DNA of 24,328 bases from Verrucomicrobia bacterium UBA1412 (GTDB lineage Bacteria; Verrucomicrobiota; Verrucomicrobiia; Limisphaerales; UBA1412), in NCBI GenBank assembly GCA_002305615.1, contig DBPU01000038.1, positions 1 to 24,328 of the forward strand, read 5' to 3'. The notes beneath the pieces are model-generated. The model saw only the letters and a program-made list of their open reading frames with translations, was not told the DNA's origin and did not search any database. The position numbers and the translations under genes are program-made. This document shows, piece by piece, positions 7,822 through 15,379 of this stretch (within the stretch, counting starts at the first letter, position 1; each line of letters opens with the position of its first letter).

Positions 7822-8391
7822 ATGCCGGGAAGAAATGAATTCTTTTCAAACGCAGCCAGCCAAGCACAGGGCTTGCAGTCAATTGAGTTTCATAGCAAAA
7901 TAGGCCTTGTGTCAAGGCAAAATGACGAATGGATCGCCCTCTATGACGAAGCTGTCTATCAGCTGGCGTTGGGGAATGTAGACCGGTGCATCGCGGAGCT
8001 CAAAGCTCTTCTGAAGGAGTATCCCGATTGTCTGGATGCACAACTGGCGTTGGGGAACGCCTACCTGCGCCAAAACGACTTGGAGCAGGCACTGGGCGAA
8101 ACGCTCAAAGCCGTGGAGATGGATGCGGAAAACCAGATGGCGCAGATGAACCTGAGCATTATCTATATGCGGATGGGCGACAAGGAAAAGGCCGAACATC
8201 ATGCGCTCAAGGCCAAGCTCTCCTATTGGAAAAAGAGCGGCAAAGAACCCCCGCCCTACTTGCGCGAAGCGGTCCAAAATGACCTGAAGGTCCTGGGCCA
8301 GACTCCGCCTCCACAGCCGATGGTCTTTTCCAAAAAGAAGAGCGATATGGAAGGCTCTCAATCCGCCCCGAAACCTGAAACTGAGAACTAA
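7822..8391 (+). CDS. Tetratricopeptide repeat protein
   Basis: This small protein has about three TPR units (residues about 36-140: WIALYDEAVYQLALGN, CLDAQLALGNAYLRQN, QMAQMNLSIIYMRMGD) and a polar C-terminal tail with PPPQP and a basic patch. TPRs mediate protein contacts; no enzymatic domain is seen. The start is uncertain: the first ATG at 7822 lies 3 bases from the divergent HAD start and has no ribosome site. The first 29 residues look unlike a TPR, and an in-frame GTG at 7909 would give a shorter protein beginning just before the repeats. The stop lies 11 bases before larB, so it is probably in the larBC operon. There is no signal peptide, so it is likely cytoplasmic. Confidence 0.75.
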   Translation: MPGRNEFFSNAASQAQGLQSIEFHSKIGLVSRQNDEWIALYDEAVYQLALGNVDRCIAELKALLKEYPDCLDAQLALGNAYLRQNDLEQALGETLKAVEMDAENQMAQMNLSIIYMRMGDKEKAEHHALKAKLSYWKKSGKEPPPYLREAVQNDLKVLGQTPPPQPMVFSKKKSDMEGSQSAPKPETEN

Positions 8392-8402
8392 GATTATTTT
8401 CC

Positions 8403-9173
8403 ATGAAAGACGCGCTCACACTGCTGGAAGAATTCAAGAACGGAAAAATCTCCGCTGAAGAGGTCCTGACCCAACTGGAACAGGATACGTCGGTCGACCT
8501 GGGTTTTGCCCATGTGGATATCCACAGGGCCGAACGCAGCGGGTTTTCGGAGGTTATTTACGGTGAACGCAAGACTCCGGAGCAGGTTCTGGAGATCGCG
8601 ACTCAGATTTTCCGGAACTCCCCGCAAGTCCTGATCACCCGGATCACCGCTGCCCATGTGGAGGCGGTGCGCTCCCGTTTCCCGGAAGTGGTTTATCACA
8701 AAATGGCCCGCTGTCTCACCCTCGTACGGGAGCCCTTGCCCAAGCGGCCTCTGCCCATAGCGGTACTTTGCGCGGGCACCAGCGATCTGCCAGTTGCGGA
8801 AGAGGCAGCCGTCACGGCCGAAATCATGGGCAATGAAGTCATCCGCCTCTATGACGTAGGGGTGGCCGGAATCCGCCGCCTCCTGGGCAACTTGGGCAAA
8901 CTGCGCCAGGCAAGCGTCCTGGTGGTCGTTGCCGGAATGGAGGGAGCACTCCCCAGCGTCGTGGCCGGGCTTGTCTCCAAACCGGTTATCGCCGTTCCGA
9001 CAAGTGTAGGCTACGGTGCGAGCCTGGGCGGAATCGCTGCGCTCCTGGGAATGCTCAACAGCTGCGGCAGCGGCGTCACCGTGGTCAATATCGATAACGG
9101 CTTCGGGGCCGCTTATGCTGCCAGCCAGATCAATTCACTTACCGTGCAAACACCCGCTGTCACAGAAAAATGA
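8403..9173 (+). CDS. larB: Pyridinium-3,5-biscarboxylic acid mononucleotide synthase LarB
   Basis: LarB carboxylates nicotinic acid adenine dinucleotide at C5 and hydrolyses the dinucleotide, the first step of nickel-pincer nucleotide synthesis. The 256-residue protein has the LarB-specific N-terminus with LGFAHVDIHRAERSGF (residues 33-48) and EVIYGERKTPEQV, then a PurE-like domain (about 118-245) with AGTSDLPVAEEAA, VAGMEGALPSVVAGL and VGYGASLGG. C221 in NSCGSGVTVVN matches the cysteine that forms the covalent pyridine intermediate in characterised LarB. PurE itself is excluded by the LarB N-terminus and by partnership with larC, which it overlaps by 4 bases (ATGA). The start has no strong Shine-Dalgarno. 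Confidence 0.95.
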   Translation: MKDALTLLEEFKNGKISAEEVLTQLEQDTSVDLGFAHVDIHRAERSGFSEVIYGERKTPEQVLEIATQIFRNSPQVLITRITAAHVEAVRSRFPEVVYHKMARCLTLVREPLPKRPLPIAVLCAGTSDLPVAEEAAVTAEIMGNEVIRLYDVGVAGIRRLLGNLGKLRQASVLVVVAGMEGALPSVVAGLVSKPVIAVPTSVGYGASLGGIAALLGMLNSCGSGVTVVNIDNGFGAAYAASQINSLTVQTPAVTEK

Positions 9174-10510
9174 AAACTTTATATTTAGACATCGTCGGCG
9201 GAATCAGCGGCGATATGTTCCTGGCGGCCCTGATTGATGTGGGTGTCCCGCAGGATGCCCTCAACCGCGAACTGCAAAAGCTCCACCTGGATGGCTGGCA
9301 TCTCCATACGGAACGGCGAATTGTCCAAGGCATCTCCGGTACCCACCTGGATGTGCATCAGCATGAACATTCCCACGAACATGAACATGTGCACGAGCAT
9401 GAGGAGCCCCATCATCATGAGCATGAACACTCCCATGATCACGATCACGGACACACTCATGAACATGATCACGGACACTCTCACGGGGAGGCTCATGGGC
9501 ACGGTCCGCATCGGGGTTTTACGGAGATACGACAGCTGATAAAATCCTCCGGGCTTTCGGCCTGGGTCAAGGAACGCGCGGAAAGCCTTTTCCTCAAAAT
9601 CGGTACCGCAGAGGCGAAAATCCACGGCAAGACGCTTGATACGATTCATTTTCACGAGGTAGGCGCGCTGGATTCGATCGTCGATATCGTGGGCGCCTGT
9701 ATCGCCCTGGAGCTTCTGGAGAGGCCAAGAGTCCTGGCCTGCCGGCCCACGGATGGCACGGGCTATGTGCATTGCGCGCATGGAAAAATGCCGATTCCCG
9801 TCCCGGCAACGCTGGCCATACTGGGCGCCAGCGGAGTGCCGCTCTCCCAATGCGAGGAGGATTCGGAGATGATCACCCCGACGGGGGCGGCGATTCTGGC
9901 CGAGTTTGTCGAGTCGTTCGGGCCGATGCAGGATGTCGTTGCGAAAAAAATCGGCTATGGTTTCGGCACCCGGGTTCTGAAAACCCGGCCGAATATGCTC
10001 AGGGTCGTCCTGGGAGAGAGCACTGCCGGCGAAAAAGCGCCGGAGGATTGGCAAACCGACCAGGTAGAGCTCCTCCAGACCAATCTCGATGACAGCACCC
10101 CCGAATCGCTGGGGTACGTGCTGGAGCGAGCCCTGGAGCTGGGGGCACTGGATGCCTGGCATACTCCTATTCAGATGAAGAAAAGCCGTCCGGCCGTGGA
10201 GCTTTCCCTTCTCTGCAACGCTTCGCAACTGGCTCAGCTCACCAACCTTCTTTTCACGGAAACGGGCTCCATCGGCGTTCGGCATTATCCGGTTTCGCGG
10301 TTCAAATTACGGCGGGAAACGGTGGAAGTCGGGACGGTCTATGGGCCTGTGCCGGTCAAGATTACCCGCAGCGGAGGCAAAATCCTCCATGCCAAGCCGG
10401 AGTATGAAATTTGCCGCGCTTTGGCCCGGGAAAAAGGGGTTGCGCTTCAGGAGATATTGAACACGGTTCAAAAAGAGACAGCCCTCTTGCAGAAGCCGCC
10501 GGAAAAATGA
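9170..10510 (+). CDS. larC: Nickel insertion protein LarC (pyridinium-3,5-bisthiocarboxylic acid mononucleotide nickel chelatase)
   Basis: LarC inserts Ni into the bis-thiocarboxylated pyridinium nucleotide to finish the nickel-pincer cofactor of lactate racemase and related enzymes. The 446 residues begin with the family signature MKTLYLDIVGGISGDMF. A histidine-rich segment at 63-114 has 25 His among 52 residues and is probably for nickel binding or storage. ALDSIVDIVGACIALELL and EMITPTGAAILAEF follow, then the LarC2-like C-terminus with ETGSIGVRHYPVSRF and HAKPEYEICRALA. In Lactiplantibacillus plantarum the product needs a programmed frameshift between larC1 and larC2; here it is one uninterrupted frame. 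It is coupled to larB by ATGA. LarE and LarA are not in this window. Confidence 0.95.
   Translation: MKTLYLDIVGGISGDMFLAALIDVGVPQDALNRELQKLHLDGWHLHTERRIVQGISGTHLDVHQHEHSHEHEHVHEHEEPHHHEHEHSHDHDHGHTHEHDHGHSHGEAHGHGPHRGFTEIRQLIKSSGLSAWVKERAESLFLKIGTAEAKIHGKTLDTIHFHEVGALDSIVDIVGACIALELLERPRVLACRPTDGTGYVHCAHGKMPIPVPATLAILGASGVPLSQCEEDSEMITPTGAAILAEFVESFGPMQDVVAKKIGYGFGTRVLKTRPNMLRVVLGESTAGEKAPEDWQTDQVELLQTNLDDSTPESLGYVLERALELGALDAWHTPIQMKKSRPAVELSLLCNASQLAQLTNLLFTETGSIGVRHYPVSRFKLRRETVEVGTVYGPVPVKITRSGGKILHAKPEYEICRALAREKGVALQEILNTVQKETALLQKPPEK
9356..9511 (+). repeat. Low-complexity His-rich coding repeat inside larC
   Basis: This stretch encodes alternating His with Glu, Asp, Gly or Ser (residues 63-114 of LarC). 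At the DNA level, CAT/CAC codons repeat with short near-direct repeats, for example GATCACGGACAC twice within about 40 bases. Such tracts can expand or contract by slippage; the reading frame is intact here. Confidence 0.9.
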
Positions 10511-10644
10511 ACTGAAGGGTTCATCGGCTAAAAACGAAGGGTCAGAATCTCTTTTTTTACGAAAAATCGGGGAGTGCGGAATCAAAAACCGCAGATAAGC
10601 TCCTTGTACCCTTGGAGCAAGTTTGGTAGAGTGCTGTGGCTATT
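10511..10644 (+). other. Gap between larC and dapF with small hairpins; promoter uncertain
   Basis: The 134-base gap holds three small inverted repeats: TGAAC/GTTCA starting at the larC stop codon (10508-10523), TGCGG/CCGCA (10575-10593) and GCTCC/GGAGC (10599-10618). A T7 run lies at about 10552-10558 but not directly after a stem, so no clear terminator exists. A weak TTGTAC, 17 bases, TAGAGT pair (about 10604-10632) could be the dapF promoter. I see no lysine-riboswitch core. Confidence 0.3.
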
Positions 10645-11454
10645 ATGCTGGTAGAGTTTACAAAAATGAACGGGGCCGGAAATGACTTCGTCCTGATAGA
10701 TAATCGCAGCCGAAAACTCTCTTTGTTGCCGGAGCAGATTGTAGGTTTATGCAATAGACAAAAGGCTATTGGAGCCGATGGACTGATTCTTCTGAAAAAC
10801 AGCTCCAACGGTAAGGCGGATTTCGCCTGGAAATTTTATAACAGCGACGGGAGCGAGGCTGAAATGTGCGGCAACGGTGCTCGCTGTTTTGCCCGCTTTA
10901 TCCGTCAATTAACCGGCAGGGAAGACCGAATCGCGTTTGAGACGATTTCGGGCATCATCCATGCCGAATTTGTGGATCATCTGGTCAAGGTCAGCTTGAC
11001 GACTCCGACCGATCTTCGGCTGGGGATGGATCTCTCCTGGGAAGGTGAATCCCGGAAAGTCCACTTTATCAACACAGGCGTTCCTCATGCGGTCCACTTT
11101 GTGGACCAGATTGATTCAATCCCGGTACAAAAATGGGGAGCCAGTCTGCGCTACCATAATCAATTCAGTCCCAAGGGGACTAATGTCAATTTTGCCCAGG
11201 TTCTGAACGACCACTCCATCCGGGTACGCACCTACGAAAGAGGTGTGGAGGGCGAAACGCTGGCCTGCGGCACGGGTGTCACGGCCACGGCGCTCATCGC
11301 GTCACGAGTGTTCGAGCGGCCTTCGCCGGTGAGTGTCACGACTCAGGGCGGAGACACGTTGCAGGTCGGGTTTACCTGGACCGGTGAAAGTTTCAAGGAT
11401 GTCACGTTAACGGGTCCGGCCGAGGTTTCCTTCACCGGACAGATAGAAATTTAG
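10645..11454 (+). CDS. dapF: Diaminopimelate epimerase
   Basis: This enzyme interconverts LL- and meso-2,6-diaminopimelate, supplying peptidoglycan and lysine synthesis. From the ATG at 10645 it has 269 residues, the normal size. The two catalytic cysteines are C75 in AEMCGNGARCF and C208 in LACGTGVTATAL, in the two mirror halves of the fold. The N-terminus FTKMNGAGNDF is also diagnostic. An in-frame GTG at 10636 would add three residues; I prefer the ATG because homologues start close to the FTKM motif. It is the first gene of a dapF-dapA-dapB group; dapA follows 21 bases later. Confidence 0.96.
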   Translation: MLVEFTKMNGAGNDFVLIDNRSRKLSLLPEQIVGLCNRQKAIGADGLILLKNSSNGKADFAWKFYNSDGSEAEMCGNGARCFARFIRQLTGREDRIAFETISGIIHAEFVDHLVKVSLTTPTDLRLGMDLSWEGESRKVHFINTGVPHAVHFVDQIDSIPVQKWGASLRYHNQFSPKGTNVNFAQVLNDHSIRVRTYERGVEGETLACGTGVTATALIASRVFERPSPVSVTTQGGDTLQVGFTWTGESFKDVTLTGPAEVSFTGQIEI

Positions 11455-11475
11455 AGATAGGAGATATTGTTATTT

Positions 11476-12366
11476 ATGTTTAAAGGTGTTTACACAGCGC
11501 TGGTCACTCCGTTCAGGAATGGCAAGCTTGATGAAGAAGCCTACATTGCCCTGGTCAATCGCCAGGTCGATCAGGGAGTCGACGGTGTTGTGCCGGTCGG
11601 CAGTACGGGAGAATCCTCCACGCTTTCTCCGGAAGAGCATCTACACGTGATAGAACTGGCGGTGAAAACCGTGGCCGGCCGCATCAAAGTGGTCGCAGGC
11701 ACGGGCGCCAACAGCACGATAGAGGCTATCCACCTCACCCAGTCCGCTGAAAAACTGGGGGCCGATGCCTCTCTATTGGTCGCTCCCTACTACAACAAGC
11801 CCTCTCAGGACGGGCTTTTTGAGCATTTTTCACAGATTGCCCGAAGCGTCAAAATCCCGCTGATTCTCTACAGCATCCCGGGCCGATGCGGTATTGAAAT
11901 CGGGGTAGAGACGGTGCGGCGTCTGGCCGAGGCCAATCCCAATATCGTTTCGATCAAGGAAGCGGGCGGAAATTCGGACCGAGTCAGCCAGTTGATGGAT
12001 GCGGTCAAGAAGCCGGGCTTCACCATTTTGAGCGGCGATGATCCCCTCACCCTCTCCTTCATGGCGGTGGGTGCCCAGGGAGTAATTAGCGTGGCCTCCA
12101 ACATTATTCCTGCAGAAGTCTGCGCGATGGTGCGTGCTTTTGCAGCAGGCAAAACGGCCGAGGCGCTCCAGATTCACCAGAAATATTATTCACTCTATAA
12201 AAACCTTTTCGTGGAGACCAACCCGGTCCCGGTGAAAACGGCGCTGGCCATAATGGGCAAATGCACTGAGGAAGTCCGCCTGCCGCTTTATCATCTTTCA
12301 GATAAGAGCCGCGCTGTGGTAAAACAGACGCTTGAGGCACTGAACCTGATTTCCGGCGCAAAATAA
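11476..12366 (+). CDS. dapA: 4-hydroxy-tetrahydrodipicolinate synthase
   Basis: This enzyme condenses pyruvate with aspartate semialdehyde, the entry step of the diaminopimelate branch. The 296-residue TIM-barrel protein starts MFKGVYTALVTPF, preceded by AGGAG twelve bases upstream; an in-frame TTG at 11467 is less likely. The Schiff-base lysine is K161 in NIVSIKEAGG, with Y132 in ILYSIPGR and Y106 in APYYNKPS. At the position of the catalytic threonine of the E. coli triad (T44, in GTTGE) this protein has Ser43 (GSTGESS). N-acetylneuraminate lyase and other family members are possible in principle, but location between dapF and dapB makes DapA very likely. Confidence 0.95.
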   Translation: MFKGVYTALVTPFRNGKLDEEAYIALVNRQVDQGVDGVVPVGSTGESSTLSPEEHLHVIELAVKTVAGRIKVVAGTGANSTIEAIHLTQSAEKLGADASLLVAPYYNKPSQDGLFEHFSQIARSVKIPLILYSIPGRCGIEIGVETVRRLAEANPNIVSIKEAGGNSDRVSQLMDAVKKPGFTILSGDDPLTLSFMAVGAQGVISVASNIIPAEVCAMVRAFAAGKTAEALQIHQKYYSLYKNLFVETNPVPVKTALAIMGKCTEEVRLPLYHLSDKSRAVVKQTLEALNLISGAK

Positions 12367-12380
12367 TAGGAGCTCCAGCC

Positions 12381-13115
12381 ATGTTAAAAGTCGCAATCAT
12401 CGGCTCCAGGGGACGCATGGGCAAAATGCTGATTAACTGTGCAGCCGAAAGACCGGAACTCGTCGTAGCGGCCACAGCCGATCTGGGCGATGACCTGGCC
12501 CAGGCTGTCGGGAGCGCTGATGTAGTTATTGATTTCAGTTTTCACGAAACGACGCTGCCGGTAGCCCAGCTCTGCTCGAGTCAGGGAAAGCCTCTGGTCA
12601 TCGGCACGACCGGCCACACGCCCGAAGAGAAAAAGGCGATTGGGAAAACCGTAGAAAATATCCCCGTTGTCTGGGCATCCAATTACTCGACGGGTGTCAA
12701 TACGCTCTTCTGGCTGGCTCGCAAAGCAACCGAGATTCTGGGCCCCTCTTTCGATATCGAGGTGGTGGAGATGCACCATCGACATAAGAAAGATGCTCCC
12801 AGCGGGACGGCTGATACTCTCGGGCGAATCCTCGCGGAGGCTCGCAAGAAGCAGTACGAAGAAGTGGTACGCCACGGTCGGGAAGGCCTGGTGGGTGAGC
12901 GCACAGCCGAAGAAATCGGGATGCACTCCCTGCGGGGCGGCGACGTCGTGGGCGACCACACGGTTATTTTTGCCGCCGACGGAGAGCGCGTGGAGCTGAC
13001 GCACAAAGCCTCCAGCCGCGAAACTTTTGCTCGAGGCGCTTTGAGAGCCGCCCTCTGGTGTGCTGGCAAGAAACCGGGCATCTACACGATGCAGGATGTC
13101 CTGAACTTAACCTAA
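12381..13115 (+). CDS. dapB: 4-hydroxy-tetrahydrodipicolinate reductase
   Basis: DapB reduces the DapA product to tetrahydrodipicolinate with NAD(P)H. The 244 residues show the nucleotide-binding IIGSRGRMGK (6-15), the VIGTTGHT loop (73-80), WASNYSTGVN (98-107) and the catalytic stretch EMHHRHKKDAPSGTA, where H132 and K136 correspond to the E. coli H159/K163 pair. LRGGDVVGDHTV and TMQDVL at the C-terminus also fit. AGGAG lies eight bases before the ATG, and the gap from dapA is 14 bases, so the two are cotranscribed. Succinylase, aminotransferase and dapL genes for the middle of the pathway are not in the window. Confidence 0.97.
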   Translation: MLKVAIIGSRGRMGKMLINCAAERPELVVAATADLGDDLAQAVGSADVVIDFSFHETTLPVAQLCSSQGKPLVIGTTGHTPEEKKAIGKTVENIPVVWASNYSTGVNTLFWLARKATEILGPSFDIEVVEMHHRHKKDAPSGTADTLGRILAEARKKQYEEVVRHGREGLVGERTAEEIGMHSLRGGDVVGDHTVIFAADGERVELTHKASSRETFARGALRAALWCAGKKPGIYTMQDVLNLT

Positions 13116-13135
13116 TTTTTTTCGAATTAATCAGA

Positions 13136-14236
13136 ATGAAAAATCAATTATCCCGCCGTGATTTTGTAAAATCGACGGCTATTATCGGTGCGGCAGCGGC
13201 CATGATGCCCTCGGTCATGGTAAGTGCCCAGGAAACCGCGAAGACCACGATCGCATTCGTCGGCTGCGCGCATATTCACACCCCCGACTTCATGAACAAA
13301 ATGAAGGAACGGAAGGACGTTAAAGTAAAGTATTGCTACGATCATAAGAATGAACGGGCCGAGAAATGGGCGAAGTTCCATTCCTGCGAAGCTCTCAGCG
13401 ATAGCCCGGATAAAATCTGGAATGACCCGGAAGTCCAGGCCGTAGTGATCTGCTCTGAAACCAACCTGCATCGTCCGTTAGTGGAAGGTGCCGCCAAGGC
13501 CAAGAAGCACGCCTTCATCGAGAAGCCGCTGGGCATCTCCGCCAAGGACAGCTACACCATGGCCAATGCGCTCAATAAGGCCGGAGTGCTCTTCACGACC
13601 GGCTACTTCATGAGGACTGATCCCAAGCACCTCTTCCTGCGCGAGCAGGTAGCCAACGGAGCCTTTGGCAAGATCACCCGTGCAAGCGCATGGAATTGCC
13701 ATAGTGGTTCGCTGGGCCGCTGGTTTGATACCGACTGGCGCTGGATGGCCGACGTCAATCAATCGGGCTGCGGCGGTTTTGGCGATCTGGGAACGCACAT
13801 GCTCGATATCCTCATGTGGATTTTCGGCGACGTGGAAAAAGCCACGGCCGATATTCAGGTGGCCGTCGGCAACTATGAAGATACCGACGAAATGGGCCAG
13901 GGTCTCATTCACTTCAAGAGCGGCGTCAGCGCCACGCTCACTGCCGGCTGGGTGGATATCGAATGCCCGGTCACGTTCATAATCTCCGGCACCGAGGGTC
14001 ACGCCATCATCGACAGGGGCGACCTCTACTTCCGCTCCAATAAGGTGGAAGGCGCCGACGGACGCGAGCCCTGGAAGAAGCTGCCCAAATCCCCGGTAGT
14101 GCCCATCCACCAGTTCATCAACGCCGTTCAGGGCAAAGAAGAACCGCTGGTCAAGCCGACCGAGGCAGCCGACCGCGTTGCCGTGATGGAAGCCATGTAC
14201 AAAGGCAGCAAGAAAAGCACCTGGGTGAAGATTTAG
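13136..14236 (+). CDS. Gfo/Idh/MocA-family oxidoreductase with Tat signal
   Basis: This 366-residue protein begins with a twin-arginine signal, SRRDFVK at residues 6-12, a hydrophobic stretch (13-30) and a likely cleavage after VSA near residue 31. Folded export to the periplasm with a bound nucleotide is therefore inferred. The Rossmann half reads TIAFVGCAHIHTPDF, so the usual GxGxxG/A is altered to GCAHIH. EKPLGIS (129-135) and GDLGTHMLDI (217-226, H221) are the family's catalytic and binding motifs. The substrate is probably a sugar or cyclitol derivative, but none can be assigned. The frame is open 26 codons further upstream into dapB; the ATG at 13136 is chosen because it starts the Tat signal. 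It follows dapB by 20 bases, without a ribosome site. Confidence 0.9.
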   Translation: MKNQLSRRDFVKSTAIIGAAAAMMPSVMVSAQETAKTTIAFVGCAHIHTPDFMNKMKERKDVKVKYCYDHKNERAEKWAKFHSCEALSDSPDKIWNDPEVQAVVICSETNLHRPLVEGAAKAKKHAFIEKPLGISAKDSYTMANALNKAGVLFTTGYFMRTDPKHLFLREQVANGAFGKITRASAWNCHSGSLGRWFDTDWRWMADVNQSGCGGFGDLGTHMLDILMWIFGDVEKATADIQVAVGNYEDTDEMGQGLIHFKSGVSATLTAGWVDIECPVTFIISGTEGHAIIDRGDLYFRSNKVEGADGREPWKKLPKSPVVPIHQFINAVQGKEEPLVKPTEAADRVAVMEAMYKGSKKSTWVKI

Positions 14237-14266
14237 TCATCCTGTTTTTTCGGGACAATTAATTCA

Positions 14267-14303
14267 GAGGTCATGCGGGACTCTTCAAAGCCTGCATGGC
14301 CTC
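14267..14303 (+). terminator. Strong stem-loop after the Gfo/Idh gene, terminator-like
   Basis: GAGGTCATGCGGG (14267-14279) can pair with CCTGCATGGCCTC (14291-14303) over 13 positions, including two G-U pairs, around an 11-base loop. On the minus strand those two positions become C-A mismatches, so the structure favours plus-strand RNA. The tail (TTTCAGG) is only weakly U-rich, so it may be an imperfect terminator, a processing site or a transcript-end stabiliser. Confidence 0.5.
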
Positions 14304-14346
14304 TTTCAGGTAGATAGCCAATTTTAAAACGTCATCCAAAACAGCC

Positions 14347-15312
14347 GTGAGCCTCCCCGTGCTTCAGATTGAAAATCTCTCACTCGGTTTCCAGACCGAA
14401 GAGGGACTCCTGCGCGCGGTCGATGACGTCTCGCTCACGGTGGAAGAGGGGCAGATCGTTTCGCTGGTGGGTGAAAGCGGCTGCGGCAAAAGCATCACCG
14501 CCCAGAGCATCGCGCGCCTGATCCCCTCCCTCCGCTACCTGGGAGGACGCATTCTCCTGGAAGGACAAAATACCCTGACGCTTTCGCGCCGAGAGCTGCG
14601 AAAAATCCGAGGCAAAGGGGTCAGCTATATTTTCCAGGATCCTTCGCTGGCTTTGAACCCTACCCTCACCATCGGCACACAAATTCTGGAGGCCCTGGCA
14701 CTTCACCAGCCGCAGCGAGCCTGCCGCGCTGAGTGTGTCGCTGCGCTGAGTGATGTCGGCATCCCCTCGGCAGAGCTCCGGGTTGATGAATACCCGCATC
14801 AGCTCTCCGGCGGGATGAAACAGCGGGCAGTGATCGCCATGGCTCTGGCCAGCCGGCCCAGGCTGCTCGTCGCTGATGAACCGACAACGGCACTGGACGT
14901 AACCATTCAGGCGCAAATTCTGCAACTCTTGAGCGAGCTGCGCACCGCTCACAAGATGAGCATTCTCTTAATCACGCACAATCTGGGGATTGTCTCCCAG
15001 ATGGCCGACAAGGTTGCCGTCATGTATGCCGGGCAACTGGTAGAGAGCGGCCCGGTCAGGCAAGTTCTGAAAACGCCGGCGCATCCCTACACACGGGCGC
15101 TCCTGGCATCTGTTCCCCGGCTGGATTCGCAGTGCCTGAGGCTCTCTTCCATCGAGGGACAAGTTCCGCCTCTGCACGCCATGCCGGAGGGCTGCCGCTT
15201 TCACCCACGCTGCACCGAGCGCCACGGCGGCTGCGCTTTGGGGGCACCGCGTCTGCGGGCACACCCGACGCTCCCCGGGCACCAGGTTCGCTGCTTCCCT
15301 TCCGGGCTCTAA
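14347..15312 (+). CDS. Oligopeptide/dipeptide-type ABC transporter ATP-binding protein
   Basis: This ATPase resembles OppD/DppD, which power peptide (sometimes nickel or sugar) import at the inner membrane. The 321 residues have Walker A GESGCGKS (42-49), Q-loop Q97 in FQDPSLALNP, signature LSGGMKQR (153-160), Walker B LLVADEP (173-179) and H-loop H211. The C-terminal OppD-type extension has HPYTRALLASVPR and four cysteines, C283, C289, C296 and C316, in the CRFHPRC pattern, a site that binds an iron-sulfur cluster in some family members. It starts with GTG at 14347. No permease, binding protein or second ATPase lies nearby in this window, so its partners must be elsewhere. Confidence 0.92.
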   Translation: MSLPVLQIENLSLGFQTEEGLLRAVDDVSLTVEEGQIVSLVGESGCGKSITAQSIARLIPSLRYLGGRILLEGQNTLTLSRRELRKIRGKGVSYIFQDPSLALNPTLTIGTQILEALALHQPQRACRAECVAALSDVGIPSAELRVDEYPHQLSGGMKQRAVIAMALASRPRLLVADEPTTALDVTIQAQILQLLSELRTAHKMSILLITHNLGIVSQMADKVAVMYAGQLVESGPVRQVLKTPAHPYTRALLASVPRLDSQCLRLSSIEGQVPPLHAMPEGCRFHPRCTERHGGCALGAPRLRAHPTLPGHQVRCFPSGL

Positions 15313-15349
15313 AACCGGCTTTTTTCCCTATTTTTCCGCCTCCTTTTTC

Positions 15350-15379
15350 TTGGTATCCCTTTAAAGTTGGTGGCATAAT
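15350..15379 (+). promoter_or_regulatory. Possible promoter of pyrE
   Basis: TTGGTA (15350-15355), 18 bases, CATAAT (15374-15379) resembles a sigma-70 promoter. The -10 overlaps the first possible pyrE ATG (15378). Transcription would start near 15386-15387, at the second in-frame ATG (15387), which would give a leaderless message. The fit is only moderate. Confidence 0.3.

Noticed and set aside
9185..10285. 366-residue minus-strand open frame with Met/Val-rich segment
   Set aside because: It is antisense to larC; the odd composition is the complement of the His-rich repeat.
10511..10644. Lysine riboswitch or larC terminator before dapF
   Set aside because: There are only short 5-bp hairpins, no lysine-aptamer core, and the T-run is not directly behind a stem.
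13058..13135. 26-residue N-terminal extension of the Gfo/Idh protein
   Set aside because: It overlaps dapB in another frame and would bury the Tat signal, which must be N-terminal.
15301..15330. Terminator after the ABC ATPase (CCGG...CCGG then T6)
   Set aside because: The stem is only four bases and self-complementary; it is too weak to call.
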